From contig CAKKPE010000155.1 in assembly GCA_919901565.1 (NCBI GenBank), positions 1-35,450 of the forward strand: a DNA stretch of 35,450 nucleotides, read 5' to 3'. Source of the stretch: a bacterium. GTDB taxonomy: Bacteria > CG2-30-53-67. This document shows positions 1-7,401 of this stretch, piece after piece (the stretch's first letter is position 1; every line of letters starts with the position of its first letter). The translations under genes were made by a program, and so were the position numbers. The notes beneath the pieces were generated by a model. The model was not told the origin of the DNA and ran no database searches. It saw only the letters and a list, made by a program, of their open reading frames with translations.

Positions 1-411
1 AGACGCTATAAGTCAATAATATTATGCTGCATTAATTATGACGCTGTGTATAACAGCCTTGAGAGAGGGGAATCCCCCCTGATCAAGGAGTCTACCGGGA
101 TCTTTCTCCGGGATGTGTACGACCATACCATCCAGGTCATGGATACCATCGAGATATTCCGTGACATGACCTCCGGAATGCTCGACCTCTATCTGTCGAG
201 CATCAGCAATAAAATGAACGAGGTCATGAAGGTCTTGACCGTCATTGCGACCCTGTTCATTCCCACCACCTTTATCGTTGGTGTTTACGGAATGAATTTC
301 GAATACATGCCGGAACTGAAATGGCGTTATGGATATCTTATCATCTGGATGGTGATCATAGGAGTCACATCGGTCATGCTGTTCTATTTCAAAAAGAAAA
401 AATGGTATTGA
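1..411 (+). CDS. corA: CorA-type magnesium/cobalt transporter, C-terminal part (5' end outside window)
   Basis: The reading frame is open from base 1, so this is the 3' part of a gene beginning upstream; the GTG at 46 is internal. The product is an inner-membrane channel for Mg2+ and related divalent ions that works as a pentamer. The visible part holds the end of the long stalk helix (FLRDVYDHTIQVMDTIE, then MLDLYLSSISNKMNEVMKVL), the first membrane segment (VIATLFIPTTFIVGVYGMNF) with the signature YGMNF filter loop, a second membrane segment, and the basic tail KKKKWY typical of the family. Oddity: the first ~15 codons are AT-rich and lack the usual WPLRE-like stretch before the SLER motif, so the edge is either divergent or an altered junction. 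Family assignment is very secure. The end lies 28 bp from the convergent hydrolase gene. Confidence 0.93.
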   Translation, partial: RRYKSIILCCINYDAVYNSLERGESPLIKESTGIFLRDVYDHTIQVMDTIEIFRDMTSGMLDLYLSSISNKMNEVMKVLTVIATLFIPTTFIVGVYGMNFEYMPELKWRYGYLIIWMVIIGVTSVMLFYFKKKKWY

Positions 412-439
412 TTAACTGAGAAAAAATACCGTCCTCAAG

Positions 440-1264
440 TCATCGAATAATATTTTTAACGGGGTCAGGGCCAGGTGTAACGGGTTTCACGAAATTAAGG
501 ATGGTGTTCTCTATGGTGGTATAGTAGCCTCCGAAGTGGTGGCCGCTTGGCATGCGCAGAATGTGAACGCCGGCTCCCTTGAGCCCAGGACAGATTGATT
601 CACTTTCTTCCTCCTCGCCATAGACGCAGAGCACAGGACACCTGATGATGGACGCCTCGGGCGCCACATTCAGCGCACCGGCACGGCGCTCATCCCTGAT
701 CCAGTCCCCAACGTGGATATCTACATTGGCATAGTCCCCTGGCGCCAGCAGGGCAACCAGCCTGACATGGGCCTGGATGTCACTGGGCAGGCGGTTGACA
801 AGAAAGGGGAGCCAGGCAGCACCGAAGGAGTAGCCGACAAGCAGCACGTCCTGCTTGTTCCAGGCCTTCATGTAATACCTCACAACCTCACCCAGGTCAC
901 GCGAAACCTCGGATGGTTTGCGCGGTTTCCAGAAATACTTCAGGCAGTCGAAACCGATGGTTGATATCCCCATCTTCTGGAATGCATCTCCGAAGTCCCT
1001 GTCGAGATCGGCCCATCCACCGTCGCCGGAGAGGATGATCGCCAGAATATCGTTGTCCGTATCGGCAGCGGGCAGTTCAACCAGAGGAAGCCTCCCGATA
1101 TGGGCCTTGTTCTGATCAGGCGGCAATGCCACGGCCTGGAGATCAGGCGGGATCATCAGATGGACCCAGATCACGGCCCCCAGGTACGCCGAGAACTGAA
1201 TAACGATCAGGCTCCAGCGCGTCCTGACCAGCAGCAAGAGCGGAACAAGGAGGCTTGCAGCCAT
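440..1264 (-). CDS. AcvB/VirJ-family alpha/beta-hydrolase
   Basis: A 274-residue protein with an alpha/beta-hydrolase core. An N-terminal hydrophobic stretch (about residues 4-38) looks like a signal or membrane anchor and implies a periplasmic location. LSGDGGWADLDR at about 78-89 is the oxyanion/early motif typical of VirJ proteins, GYSFGA at 144-149 gives nucleophile Ser146, and SGHHFGG near 240-246 supplies the catalytic histidine. AcvB of Agrobacterium is reported to hydrolyse lysyl-phosphatidylglycerol; whether this short single-domain form does the same is unknown. The ATG directly follows the TAA of the upstream response regulator (TAAATG), with only a weak ribosome site, so translation is probably coupled to it. 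Family call is fairly firm from motifs; substrate is open. Confidence 0.8.
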   Translation of the reverse strand: MAASLLVPLLLLVRTRWSLIVIQFSAYLGAVIWVHLMIPPDLQAVALPPDQNKAHIGRLPLVELPAADTDNDILAIILSGDGGWADLDRDFGDAFQKMGISTIGFDCLKYFWKPRKPSEVSRDLGEVVRYYMKAWNKQDVLLVGYSFGAAWLPFLVNRLPSDIQAHVRLVALLAPGDYANVDIHVGDWIRDERRAGALNVAPEASIIRCPVLCVYGEEEESESICPGLKGAGVHILRMPSGHHFGGYYTTIENTILNFVKPVTPGPDPVKNIIR

Positions 1265-1648
1265 TTATGCTTCTTTATCCAGGGCCATGCGCACGGCATC
1301 GGCCAGTTCCTGCATGACAAAAGGTTTCTGGATGAATCCCTGAATGCCCTGGTCGATAAGGTTTTTGGCTTTTCCTTCCCGGCTGTACCCTGATGAGAGG
1401 AGGACTCGGACATGTGGGTTGATCTCTCGGAGCCTTTGGAAGGTCTCCTCTCCGCTCATTCCGGGCATGATGAAATCAAGGACAACAAGGTCAATATGGT
1501 ACTTGTTCTCCTCCAGGATTTTGCAGGCTTCAAGTCCGCTGGTGGCGGTCAGGACCTGGTATCCTAACGAAGTGAGAATCTTTTCCGAGAGACGGACGAG
1601 GGTTGGTTCGTCATCCACTACAAGAATGATTTCTTTTGCGTCTTGCAT
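1265..1648 (-). CDS. Single-domain response regulator (CheY-like receiver)
   Basis: A 127-residue stand-alone receiver domain. It has the acidic pair DDE at 12-14, phospho-acceptor Asp58 in VVLDFIMPGMSG, the Ser/Thr switch region LLSSG at about 83-87, and Lys108 in IQKPF. There is no output domain, so it must act by protein-protein contact or in a phosphorelay; no kinase gene is adjacent. The sequence resembles receivers often found with PAS-type histidine kinases (VLLSSGYSREG, GFIQKPF). It is the first gene of a two-gene unit and its stop codon abuts the start of the VirJ-like hydrolase. No strong ribosome site precedes the ATG. Confidence 0.9.
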   Translation of the reverse strand: MQDAKEIILVVDDEPTLVRLSEKILTSLGYQVLTATSGLEACKILEENKYHIDLVVLDFIMPGMSGEETFQRLREINPHVRVLLSSGYSREGKAKNLIDQGIQGFIQKPFVMQELADAVRMALDKEA

Positions 1649-1694
1649 AGTATTTTTCTTTTGTTAAGAATTCTTGGACATTATAAAATCAGTA

Positions 1695-1724
1695 AATCAC
1701 CCAGGCCTAAAGGCAGGGGTGATT
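1695..1724 (-). terminator. Hairpin terminator downstream of transaldolase
   Basis: Arms AATCACCC and GGGTGATT (8 bp) enclose a smaller GCC/GGC stem with a TAAA loop. On the minus strand the hairpin begins at the transaldolase stop codon and is followed by a T-rich stretch (ACTGATTTTATAA). This fits factor-independent termination of tal. Confidence 0.6.
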
Positions 1725-2368
1725 CACTTGGGTACCTTCTCCCAGTCCTTGAGGAATTGGGCAAGCCCCGAAGTGGTGAGAGGATGTTCCATGAGTTGTT
1801 TCATGACCTTGAGCGGGATGGTTGCAATGTCCGCACCGATCATGGCCGCTTCGAGGACGTGAAGGGGGTTTCGAACACTGGCCACAATGATTTCCGTCTC
1901 AAAGGCATAGTTCTGATAGATCGTATCGATCTGCTCAACCAGTTCCATTCCTACTTTGCTGATGTCGTCCAGCCTGCCAACAAAGGGGCTGACATAGGCG
2001 GCGCCGGCCTTGGCCGCGACCAGGGCCTGCGTCGGGGAGAAGACGAGCGTCACGTTGGTTTTGATCCCTTCAGTACTGAGAACCCTGACGGCCTGCATGC
2101 CCGATTGCGTCATGGGGATTTTGACCACGATATTAGGATGGATCTCGGAAAGGCTTCTTGCTTCCTTGAGCATTCCTTCGGTATCCGTGCTCACCACCTC
2201 GGCATTGATCGGGCCGTTGACGATGGTGCAAATTTCTTCAATGACATCCCTGAACGTCCTCCCGGTTTGGGAAACCAGAGAAGGGTTTGTGGTTACACCA
2301 TCAACCATCCCGATGGACATCCCTTCACGGATCTCCGATACATCGGCAGTGTCCATAAAAAATTTCAT
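1724..2368 (-). CDS. tal: Transaldolase / fructose-6-phosphate aldolase family (short TalC type)
   Basis: At 214 residues this matches the short single-domain transaldolase family (TalC/FSA), not the ~320-residue TalB class. These cytosolic TIM-barrel enzymes transfer a dihydroxyacetone unit between sugar phosphates in the non-oxidative pentose phosphate pathway, or split fructose-6-phosphate. Visible family marks are [13 protein letters not shown] at the N-terminus, [10 protein letters not shown] at 22-31, catalytic Lys83 in NIVVKIPMT, and [10 protein letters not shown], typical of the phosphate-binding side. ATG is preceded by GGGAGG four bases upstream. It is transcribed alone, with its own promoter and terminator. 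Sequence alone does not separate transaldolase from fructose-6-phosphate aldolase activity. Confidence 0.93.
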   Translation of the reverse strand: MKFFMDTADVSEIREGMSIGMVDGVTTNPSLVSQTGRTFRDVIEEICTIVNGPINAEVVSTDTEGMLKEARSLSEIHPNIVVKIPMTQSGMQAVRVLSTEGIKTNVTLVFSPTQALVAAKAGAAYVSPFVGRLDDISKVGMELVEQIDTIYQNYAFETEIIVASVRNPLHVLEAAMIGADIATIPLKVMKQLMEHPLTTSGLAQFLKDWEKVPK

Positions 2369-2476
2369 GGGGCCTCCCTGAAAAAAGGTTTAAATTTCAA
2401 ATGATTATCATGATATGCGTAAAAGGCGATGGATTTTCAGATCCCTTGCATCGGTTATTCTCTATAAAGATCCAAA

Positions 2477-2505
2477 ATTATAAGATTTCTGAGAGAAAAT
2501 GTAAA
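2477..2505 (-). promoter_or_regulatory. Sigma-70-type promoter for transaldolase
   Basis: Minus-strand TTTACA (2500-2505) and TATAAT (2477-2482) are separated by 17 bases, with one mismatch in the -35 box. It lies about 105 bases upstream of the tal start, leaving a fairly long untranslated leader. Confidence 0.65.
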
Positions 2506-2586
2506 GGATATTTTATTCCCCTCTTTCATGTTTAAGCTGAACCCCATGGAAATTGGACGTCAAAGTACTTCTCGCACTCATTCGCA

Positions 2587-2802
2587 GAATCAAAAATCAA
2601 AGATAAAAAATCAAAATGGCAAATCAAAATATAAAAACAGATTGGCCACCAAGACACAAAGGCACGAAGAATATTTTTCTATCCCTTCTATTCGCACGTT
2701 AATAAACTTGAGTCATAAAAAAGTTCATCTCAGAACCTGCATTGATATTCATTTTTTATTTATGCCCTGTCATTTTGATATTTGATTCTTTATTTTTGAT
2801 TC
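2587..2802. repeat. AT-rich dispersed inverted-repeat element, copy 1
   Basis: About 216 bp with imperfect terminal inverted repeats: a left arm (2587-2637, starting GAATCAAAAATCAAAG) and a right arm (2747-2802, ending TTATTTTTGATTC) that are near reverse complements. The left arm is very close to the reverse complement of the right arm of the element at 23400-23621, and the right arm matches that copy's left arm, including the shared block TTGATATTCATTTTTTATT. The two elements therefore belong to one family in opposite orientation. The centre contains CACCAAGACACAAAGGCAC, itself a repeat-like string, and no convincing gene. It accounts for most of the 470-bp gap between tal and the GlcF-like gene. 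Confidence 0.75.
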
Positions 2803-2838
2803 CCATGGCCGGTAAACTTTTTTTGCAAAAGGCCCCTT

Positions 2839-4161
2839 TTATTTTGATGATCCTTTATTGGAAGAATGGGATAGGGCCGCTAACCCGGGATCAGGAATCC
2901 GCAGGGCAAGATCCAATAGTTCACAGACGTGCATGACGCGGATTTTCAAACCCGCCCGTTCCAGCAAGTCCGTGAGATGGATGATGCATGAAGGACAGGC
3001 CGTGGCCACCACGTCGGCTCCTGTCTCCCGGATCCGTTCGGCTTTGTGCCGTCCGATCTTCAGTGAGAGATCGTAATGGCTCATGGAAAAGAGCCCCCCG
3101 CCGCCGCAGCAGCGGTCTGCGTCCCGCATCTCGATGAACTCCACGCCGGGAAGGTTTTTAAGGATGGTCCTGGGAGCCTCCCGCACGCCCATCCCACGGT
3201 TCAGATGGCAGGGATCGTGATATGTCACGCGCAGGGGAGACCGGATTTCTTCAGTGAACATCACATCGTTCAGGAGGTTCCGGGATATCAGGAATTCCTG
3301 AAGATCCACGACTTTTCCGGACAAGGGGTCCGCGTCCTTGTTTTGAAGGAATTTCGGGTAAAGTTCACGGAGCATGGATCCGCAGGTCGCACAGAGGGTG
3401 ACCACGGCATCCGGTCCTGCATCGCCGATGGCGGCAAGGTTGGTTTCCATGCTTTTTCGTGCTGTTTCGGCATCCCCCATGAAGAGCATGGGCGCCCCGC
3501 AGCAGGTCATCTCCTTGGGCACGATCACCTCAAATCCTGCCTGGTTCAGAATGCGGATGGCAGACTCACCCCAATGCGGGAAGAAGAGATCCACGGCACA
3601 TCCGTAGAACAGGACAACCCGTCCCCTGGGTTTCGATGACAGACGGTTTGCATGGTGACGTTTGCGGAAGAGCTTTCCGGCGGTTTGGGGGATACGCCTT
3701 GCTGTACCGTTCCGCATATAGGGGAGGAGAGGGTGGATGGGGCGTATCCTTGAAAGCGGAGTATAGAGCCTTCTTCCCATGATGTCGAGCAGGTGTGCAG
3801 AGGCCGTGAGCGCCCCGCTGTTTGAAAAGATCTGCCTGGAGATGAATTTTTCGTAAAAGGGGAGGCCCTTCTCCCGGCCCAGGACGTTCTTTGCAGCAAG
3901 GTTGGCCAGGTCTGCTGAAGACCCGGCAGGGCATTGCGCTGAACAGGCCTTGCAGCCGATACAGGATGAGACAATATCATTGAGGTGGTCGGTGAGTTCA
4001 AGTTCACCGGAAAGCACAGCGTTCAGCAGGGCCATCCTCCCCCGGGCGACCTGTACCTCATCCAGGGTTTCGGCATAGACAGGGCAGACGGACTGGCATG
4101 CTCCGCAGAGAATACACTTTTTAATTTCCTCTTCAAACTGTTTCAGGAGGTCTTTTGTCAA
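2839..4161 (-). CDS. GlcF/HdrD-like iron-sulfur protein (two 4Fe-4S clusters plus two CCG domains)
   Basis: 440 residues. Two ferredoxin-type 4Fe-4S motifs lie near the N-terminus (C16, C19, C22, C26 in CILCGACQSVCP; C67, C70, C73, C77 in CIGCKACSAQCP). Two cysteine-rich CCG domains follow: FYGCAVDLF...TCCGAP...LCATC and YHDPCHLNRG...RCCGGGG...ACPSC. This is the layout of the glycolate oxidase iron-sulfur subunit GlcF, and of HdrD-like and lactate-oxidase subunits; such proteins pass electrons between a flavoprotein dehydrogenase and a membrane carrier. No GlcD-type flavin subunit is present here, so the substrate is unknown. The start is TTG, as no ATG is in frame before residue 43 and an in-frame stop lies just upstream. 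It follows ccsA by 22 bp and probably shares the resB promoter. Confidence 0.85.
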   Translation of the reverse strand: MTKDLLKQFEEEIKKCILCGACQSVCPVYAETLDEVQVARGRMALLNAVLSGELELTDHLNDIVSSCIGCKACSAQCPAGSSADLANLAAKNVLGREKGLPFYEKFISRQIFSNSGALTASAHLLDIMGRRLYTPLSRIRPIHPLLPYMRNGTARRIPQTAGKLFRKRHHANRLSSKPRGRVVLFYGCAVDLFFPHWGESAIRILNQAGFEVIVPKEMTCCGAPMLFMGDAETARKSMETNLAAIGDAGPDAVVTLCATCGSMLRELYPKFLQNKDADPLSGKVVDLQEFLISRNLLNDVMFTEEIRSPLRVTYHDPCHLNRGMGVREAPRTILKNLPGVEFIEMRDADRCCGGGGLFSMSHYDLSLKIGRHKAERIRETGADVVATACPSCIIHLTDLLERAGLKIRVMHVCELLDLALRIPDPGLAALSHSSNKGSSK

Positions 4162-4183
4162 GAGCTGAGCCTATCCCTCCAGG

Positions 4184-5464
4184 CTATCCTCCAGCGTAAC
4201 TGTGAAGGCCGGATAGAACGATGTTTACACCGAGGAATGTGAACAGGACCACGACAAAACCGAGGATAGAGATGTACGCCGTCCTTCGTCCGTGCCATCC
4301 GATGGTAATGCGGGCGTGAAGGTAAAGGGCATAGACGATCCAGGTGATCAGGGACCACGTCTCCTTGGGGTCCCAGGACCAGTAGGTGCCCCAGGCATAG
4401 TTTGCCCATATGGCCCCGGTAATGATCACCATGGTCATTAATGGGAAGGCCACCATGATCGTTTTATAGGAGAGGTTGTCCAGAATCTTCTTGTCGGGAA
4501 GCGCATCCAGGAAGGTGCTGTAGCTGAGATGGATAATCAGATAGATCAGGGTTGCAACCCAGGAGATGAAGAGCATGGTCATTTCATAGGGATTGGCCTG
4601 CAGGCTCACTTCAGGGATTGTCCGTATCTTGGTGAGAAGCAGGAGAATGGATGCGCTCTGCAGAACGAATGAGGCAATCAGCGCCCCGAAAGAGAGACTG
4701 GAGAGTTTCTTGCTTTTTAAAATCAGGGATGCGGCATAGAGGGCCATGGTCAGCATATAAAGTAAAAAGACGATGCGGAAAAATTCGCCTACATAGGGGA
4801 TCGTGATCTCAACCGGGGTTTCGGTCCCGGGGACATAGACCGGGTAGAATTTGCCATGGTCTTCCGCCATCTGAGTCATCCTGTAGACGCCCTGGGTCAG
4901 GATGGACATCTTGCTTATAATCATGGAGAACCATCCGATGATGGAGACACTGAGGGCAAAAAACTCCATCTGGAGCTTATCCTTGATCAGATAGAGAATG
5001 CTGAATCCGAAGGCCACCACAAAGGAGGCATAGGCAACCGAGGAGACGGCCACATGGAAATGGAGCCATGCGCTCTGAAGGGCCGGGACAAGAGGCTCGA
5101 TTTCCTTGCTGTGGGAAAGGGAGGCCACACCCATGGCCGCAAGTGAAATCGGGATGACAAATGCACCGGCGATCTTGATCTTGTACTTGAATTCAATCAC
5201 CAGATAGACCAGGGCGATCCCCCATGCAAAAAAGAGGAGCGTTTCGTAAAGATTCGTAAAGGGGGGATGCGAAAGACCGGCATCAATCCATCTTAAGATC
5301 AATCCTGCGGTCAGAGCGGCCACGCCGATGGCTGTCGAACCGGTTGCCATATTTCCAATGATTGGTTTCCGTGCCCCGAGGTAGATTACATACAACACCG
5401 TTGCGATCAGAAAGGTGATCCCTGACACATTGAATGATGTCTGGCTCATTTCAAAGAGACCCAT
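4184..5464 (-). CDS. ccsA: Cytochrome c biogenesis protein CcsA/ResC (System II)
   Basis: A 426-residue polytopic inner-membrane protein. The tryptophan-rich WWD haem-handling motif is clear near the C-terminus (ANYAWGTYWSWDPKETWSL), flanked by conserved histidines in the families' usual positions (HFHVAVSSVAYASF before it, GLHSYAGG at the very end). CcsA exports or handles haem and, with ResB/CcsB, ligates it to CXXCH motifs of apocytochromes c in the periplasm. The start (MGLFEMSQ) has GGGAG a few bases upstream. It lies 11 bp downstream of resB, the normal System II gene pair. Databases often label this family 'CcsB', so naming varies. Confidence 0.93.
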   Translation of the reverse strand: MGLFEMSQTSFNVSGITFLIATVLYVIYLGARKPIIGNMATGSTAIGVAALTAGLILRWIDAGLSHPPFTNLYETLLFFAWGIALVYLVIEFKYKIKIAGAFVIPISLAAMGVASLSHSKEIEPLVPALQSAWLHFHVAVSSVAYASFVVAFGFSILYLIKDKLQMEFFALSVSIIGWFSMIISKMSILTQGVYRMTQMAEDHGKFYPVYVPGTETPVEITIPYVGEFFRIVFLLYMLTMALYAASLILKSKKLSSLSFGALIASFVLQSASILLLLTKIRTIPEVSLQANPYEMTMLFISWVATLIYLIIHLSYSTFLDALPDKKILDNLSYKTIMVAFPLMTMVIITGAIWANYAWGTYWSWDPKETWSLITWIVYALYLHARITIGWHGRRTAYISILGFVVVLFTFLGVNIVLSGLHSYAGG

Positions 5465-5475
5465 GGTTTTCTCCC

Positions 5476-7110
5476 TTAGTCCTTGAGAAGATTCTTCAGT
5501 TCATTGAATTTATGTTCAAAAGCCATTTGATTCTTATGCGTACTTCCTGCAAGCACAATCTCATCTCCGCTGATCCTGGCCCATATCCGCTGATGGGAGT
5601 GGAAGAAGGATATGAGCAACCCTACCACAAGGAGGCTGCATCCGATCCAGACCACTTCCACGCCGGGATCGTAGGCCACCTGGATTCCGGTATACTGGGA
5701 TCCCCAGTAGTCTTTGAAACGGATATCGAAATTGCCGGTTTTGATGCTGTATTCGGGATAGTTCGGGAACATCCAGCCGCTGAAAAGGATTTTTTCTCCT
5801 TCCGTGGCCGTGATATAAACAGCAGGGTTGATTAACTCATTGGACCGCTGCGTCACATGTCCATTGACAATCGTAAAATCAGGGACAAAGCTATTGACCA
5901 TAATTTCGGCGCCGGTTCCCTCGACAGAAAAAGACCCGTTGATCCGGGCACCATAATCCTGCGCGGGTACGCCGGGCAAAGAGACTGAGAGGACAACCAC
6001 TCCAGGTCTCCCGGTTTGTCCGTAACTGGACTGATAGAAATAGATATTGTCCACGATCAGAGGGCTGTTGACCTCGATGGTCTTTTTTTCGACCTCCCTG
6101 CCGTCACGGATAACCACCAGGTTGCTGGTATAGTCCTTGGGACGGCCCGTGTTTTCATAGTAGCTGATGGAGAAATCGTCACATCGAATGGCAAAGGGCA
6201 GGCTTTTGAAATTATTGTGTTCGTTAGTCATCCCTGCCTGATCCGCGTGGCCGCCTTTGGAAAAGAGGGATCGAAGAGCAGCCGGGACCGTATCGATCAG
6301 TTTATCCGACCGGAGGTACATCTGGTTTGTGGTCTCTCCTTCATTGATCTGCATATACCCCTTGAATCCAAAGAGGCTGCCGATGATGGCTCCAAGAAAG
6401 ATGATCACGATGCTTGCATGGGCAATATAAACACCGAACCGGCTCAGCAGCCACTGGTTCAGAAAGATGTGAACGGCCCCCTGGTGCTCCGTGCGCACAA
6501 CCTTGCCTCGGAAATTCAGAAGCACGATATAAGTTATCGGGACCAGAATGAAAGCCACGAACTCCAGAACGTTCATCGGGTATTTATATGCAAGAAAAGC
6601 AGCAAAACCAAGGGAGAGGATATCCACCAGAAGGATCCACGGCGGGATGCGCGTGTAACGCCTGAACTGCCGTTCGATCTGGTCCGGGGTATTCCCTTGA
6701 ATTCGGAGTGTCTCCACAAAGGGATATTTTTTTTCATCTCCCATATCAAGTACAGGCTTGATGTTTTTTGCAAATCGTACGACCCGGGGGAGCCTTTCGA
6801 TGGTGCAGACGATCAGGTTTAAAAGGAGAAGAAGAAGGATCGTCAGGAACCAGGGCGTATGGTACATGTCAAACAGGCCGAGAAAACGAAAGACCCGGAT
6901 TGTGGTTTCACTATATTCCTGGGCATATTTTGCGGGGTCGCCCCCCTGCTCAATGATGGTCCCTGCGATGGAAACAAGGCCCAAAAGGATGAAGAGGGAT
7001 ACGGTCAGCTTGATTGAATTAAATGAATAATAAATGCTGGAAAGTATACCCATGTCTTTCCCGGGTTGATTTTTCCCCTTGGATAGCGGATGAGCTTCAT
7101 TTTTTTCCAA
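5476..7110 (-). CDS. resB: Cytochrome c biogenesis protein ResB (CcsB)
   Basis: A 544-residue membrane protein with the ResB plan: paired N-terminal membrane helices (SIKLTVSLFILLGLVSIAGTII, then WFLTILLLLLLNLIVCTIERLPR), a further pair around FAAFLAYKYP and YIAHASIVIIFLGAIIGSLFGFKGYMQINEGE, a large periplasmic domain, and a final helix (VVWIGCSLLVVGLLISFFHSHQRIWARI). LNLIVCTIERLPR and HASIVIIFLGAIIGSLFGFKG are strongly ResB-like. It partners CcsA in System II haem attachment. The start is TTG with AGGAGA six bases upstream; the next candidate is ATG at 7053. It is first in the resB-ccsA-glcF-like unit behind a consensus promoter. Confidence 0.93.
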   Translation of the reverse strand: MEKNEAHPLSKGKNQPGKDMGILSSIYYSFNSIKLTVSLFILLGLVSIAGTIIEQGGDPAKYAQEYSETTIRVFRFLGLFDMYHTPWFLTILLLLLLNLIVCTIERLPRVVRFAKNIKPVLDMGDEKKYPFVETLRIQGNTPDQIERQFRRYTRIPPWILLVDILSLGFAAFLAYKYPMNVLEFVAFILVPITYIVLLNFRGKVVRTEHQGAVHIFLNQWLLSRFGVYIAHASIVIIFLGAIIGSLFGFKGYMQINEGETTNQMYLRSDKLIDTVPAALRSLFSKGGHADQAGMTNEHNNFKSLPFAIRCDDFSISYYENTGRPKDYTSNLVVIRDGREVEKKTIEVNSPLIVDNIYFYQSSYGQTGRPGVVVLSVSLPGVPAQDYGARINGSFSVEGTGAEIMVNSFVPDFTIVNGHVTQRSNELINPAVYITATEGEKILFSGWMFPNYPEYSIKTGNFDIRFKDYWGSQYTGIQVAYDPGVEVVWIGCSLLVVGLLISFFHSHQRIWARISGDEIVLAGSTHKNQMAFEHKFNELKNLLKD

Positions 7111-7139
7111 AACGATCTCCTTTAAAATATTCGGAAGTC

Positions 7140-7168
7140 ATTATATCTTTGCGGGGTGTCCATGTCAA
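7140..7168 (-). promoter_or_regulatory. Consensus sigma-70 promoter for resB operon
   Basis: Minus-strand TTGACA (7163-7168) and TATAAT (7140-7145) with exactly 17 bases between them; both boxes are perfect. It sits 30 bases upstream of the TTG start of resB, leaving a leader of roughly 20 bases. High constitutive expression is expected. Confidence 0.85.
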
Positions 7169-7211
7169 ACTTTTTTTAAGAACGGTATTATGTTTCTGAA
7201 ATGGATTTTTC

Positions 7212-7353
7212 TCAGACTTTCCTCTCTCGATGAGACCTCGCATGACTGGTTTGGTCAAGTCCCCTTCTCCCTGCCGAACCCCTGCACCTTGGTGACGGTA
7301 AGGCCTGGGAAACCGTGTATTTTATGTAGTGCATCCACGACCGAAAACGAGTT
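7212..7353 (-). pseudogene. Remnant of a second P-II family gene
   Basis: On the minus strand the frame 7353-7255 encodes NSFSVVDALHKI followed by HGFPGLTVTKVQGFGREKG and then stops. This matches the first beta-alpha-beta unit of P-II proteins (compare the intact neighbour's TSALQKVEGLRG and VSIVDIKGFGRRGDK). No start codon or usual N-terminal strand precedes it. After a run of four G (bases 7261-7264) the next frame continues LDQTSHARSHRERKV before a stop at 7212, so one extra base could have broken the gene. The second half of a P-II protein is absent. It lies on the same strand as the efflux operon, just beyond its last gene, so it may be a decayed operon member. It is too short for a definite claim, but the residue pattern is distinctive. 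Confidence 0.6.
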
Positions 7354-7401
7354 CTATGAAAGAAAAGGGTGAAAAAATGCAATGAGCATAATCACATTCT
7401 G

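Noticed and set aside
1643-2404. Plus-strand open frame of about 253 codons opposite tal
   Set aside because: Shadow of the complete transaldolase gene, with a low-complexity His/Asp/Gly/Arg composition.
2826-2841. AAAAGG-CC-CCTTTT hairpin at the end of the GlcF-like gene
   Set aside because: The stem is short and A/T-heavy and is not followed by a T-run on the minus strand, so I do not call it a terminator.
2528-2936. Short plus-strand open frames in the tal-glcF gap
   Set aside because: They are translations of the AT-rich repeat arms (Lys/Asn-rich and Phe/Ile-rich) with no start signals.
7260-7350. Possible riboswitch-like structure (GGTGACGG, GGCCTGGGAAACC)
   Set aside because: I considered a c-di-GMP-type aptamer, but the conserved core does not align. 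The minus-strand reading as a P-II gene remnant explains the sequence better.
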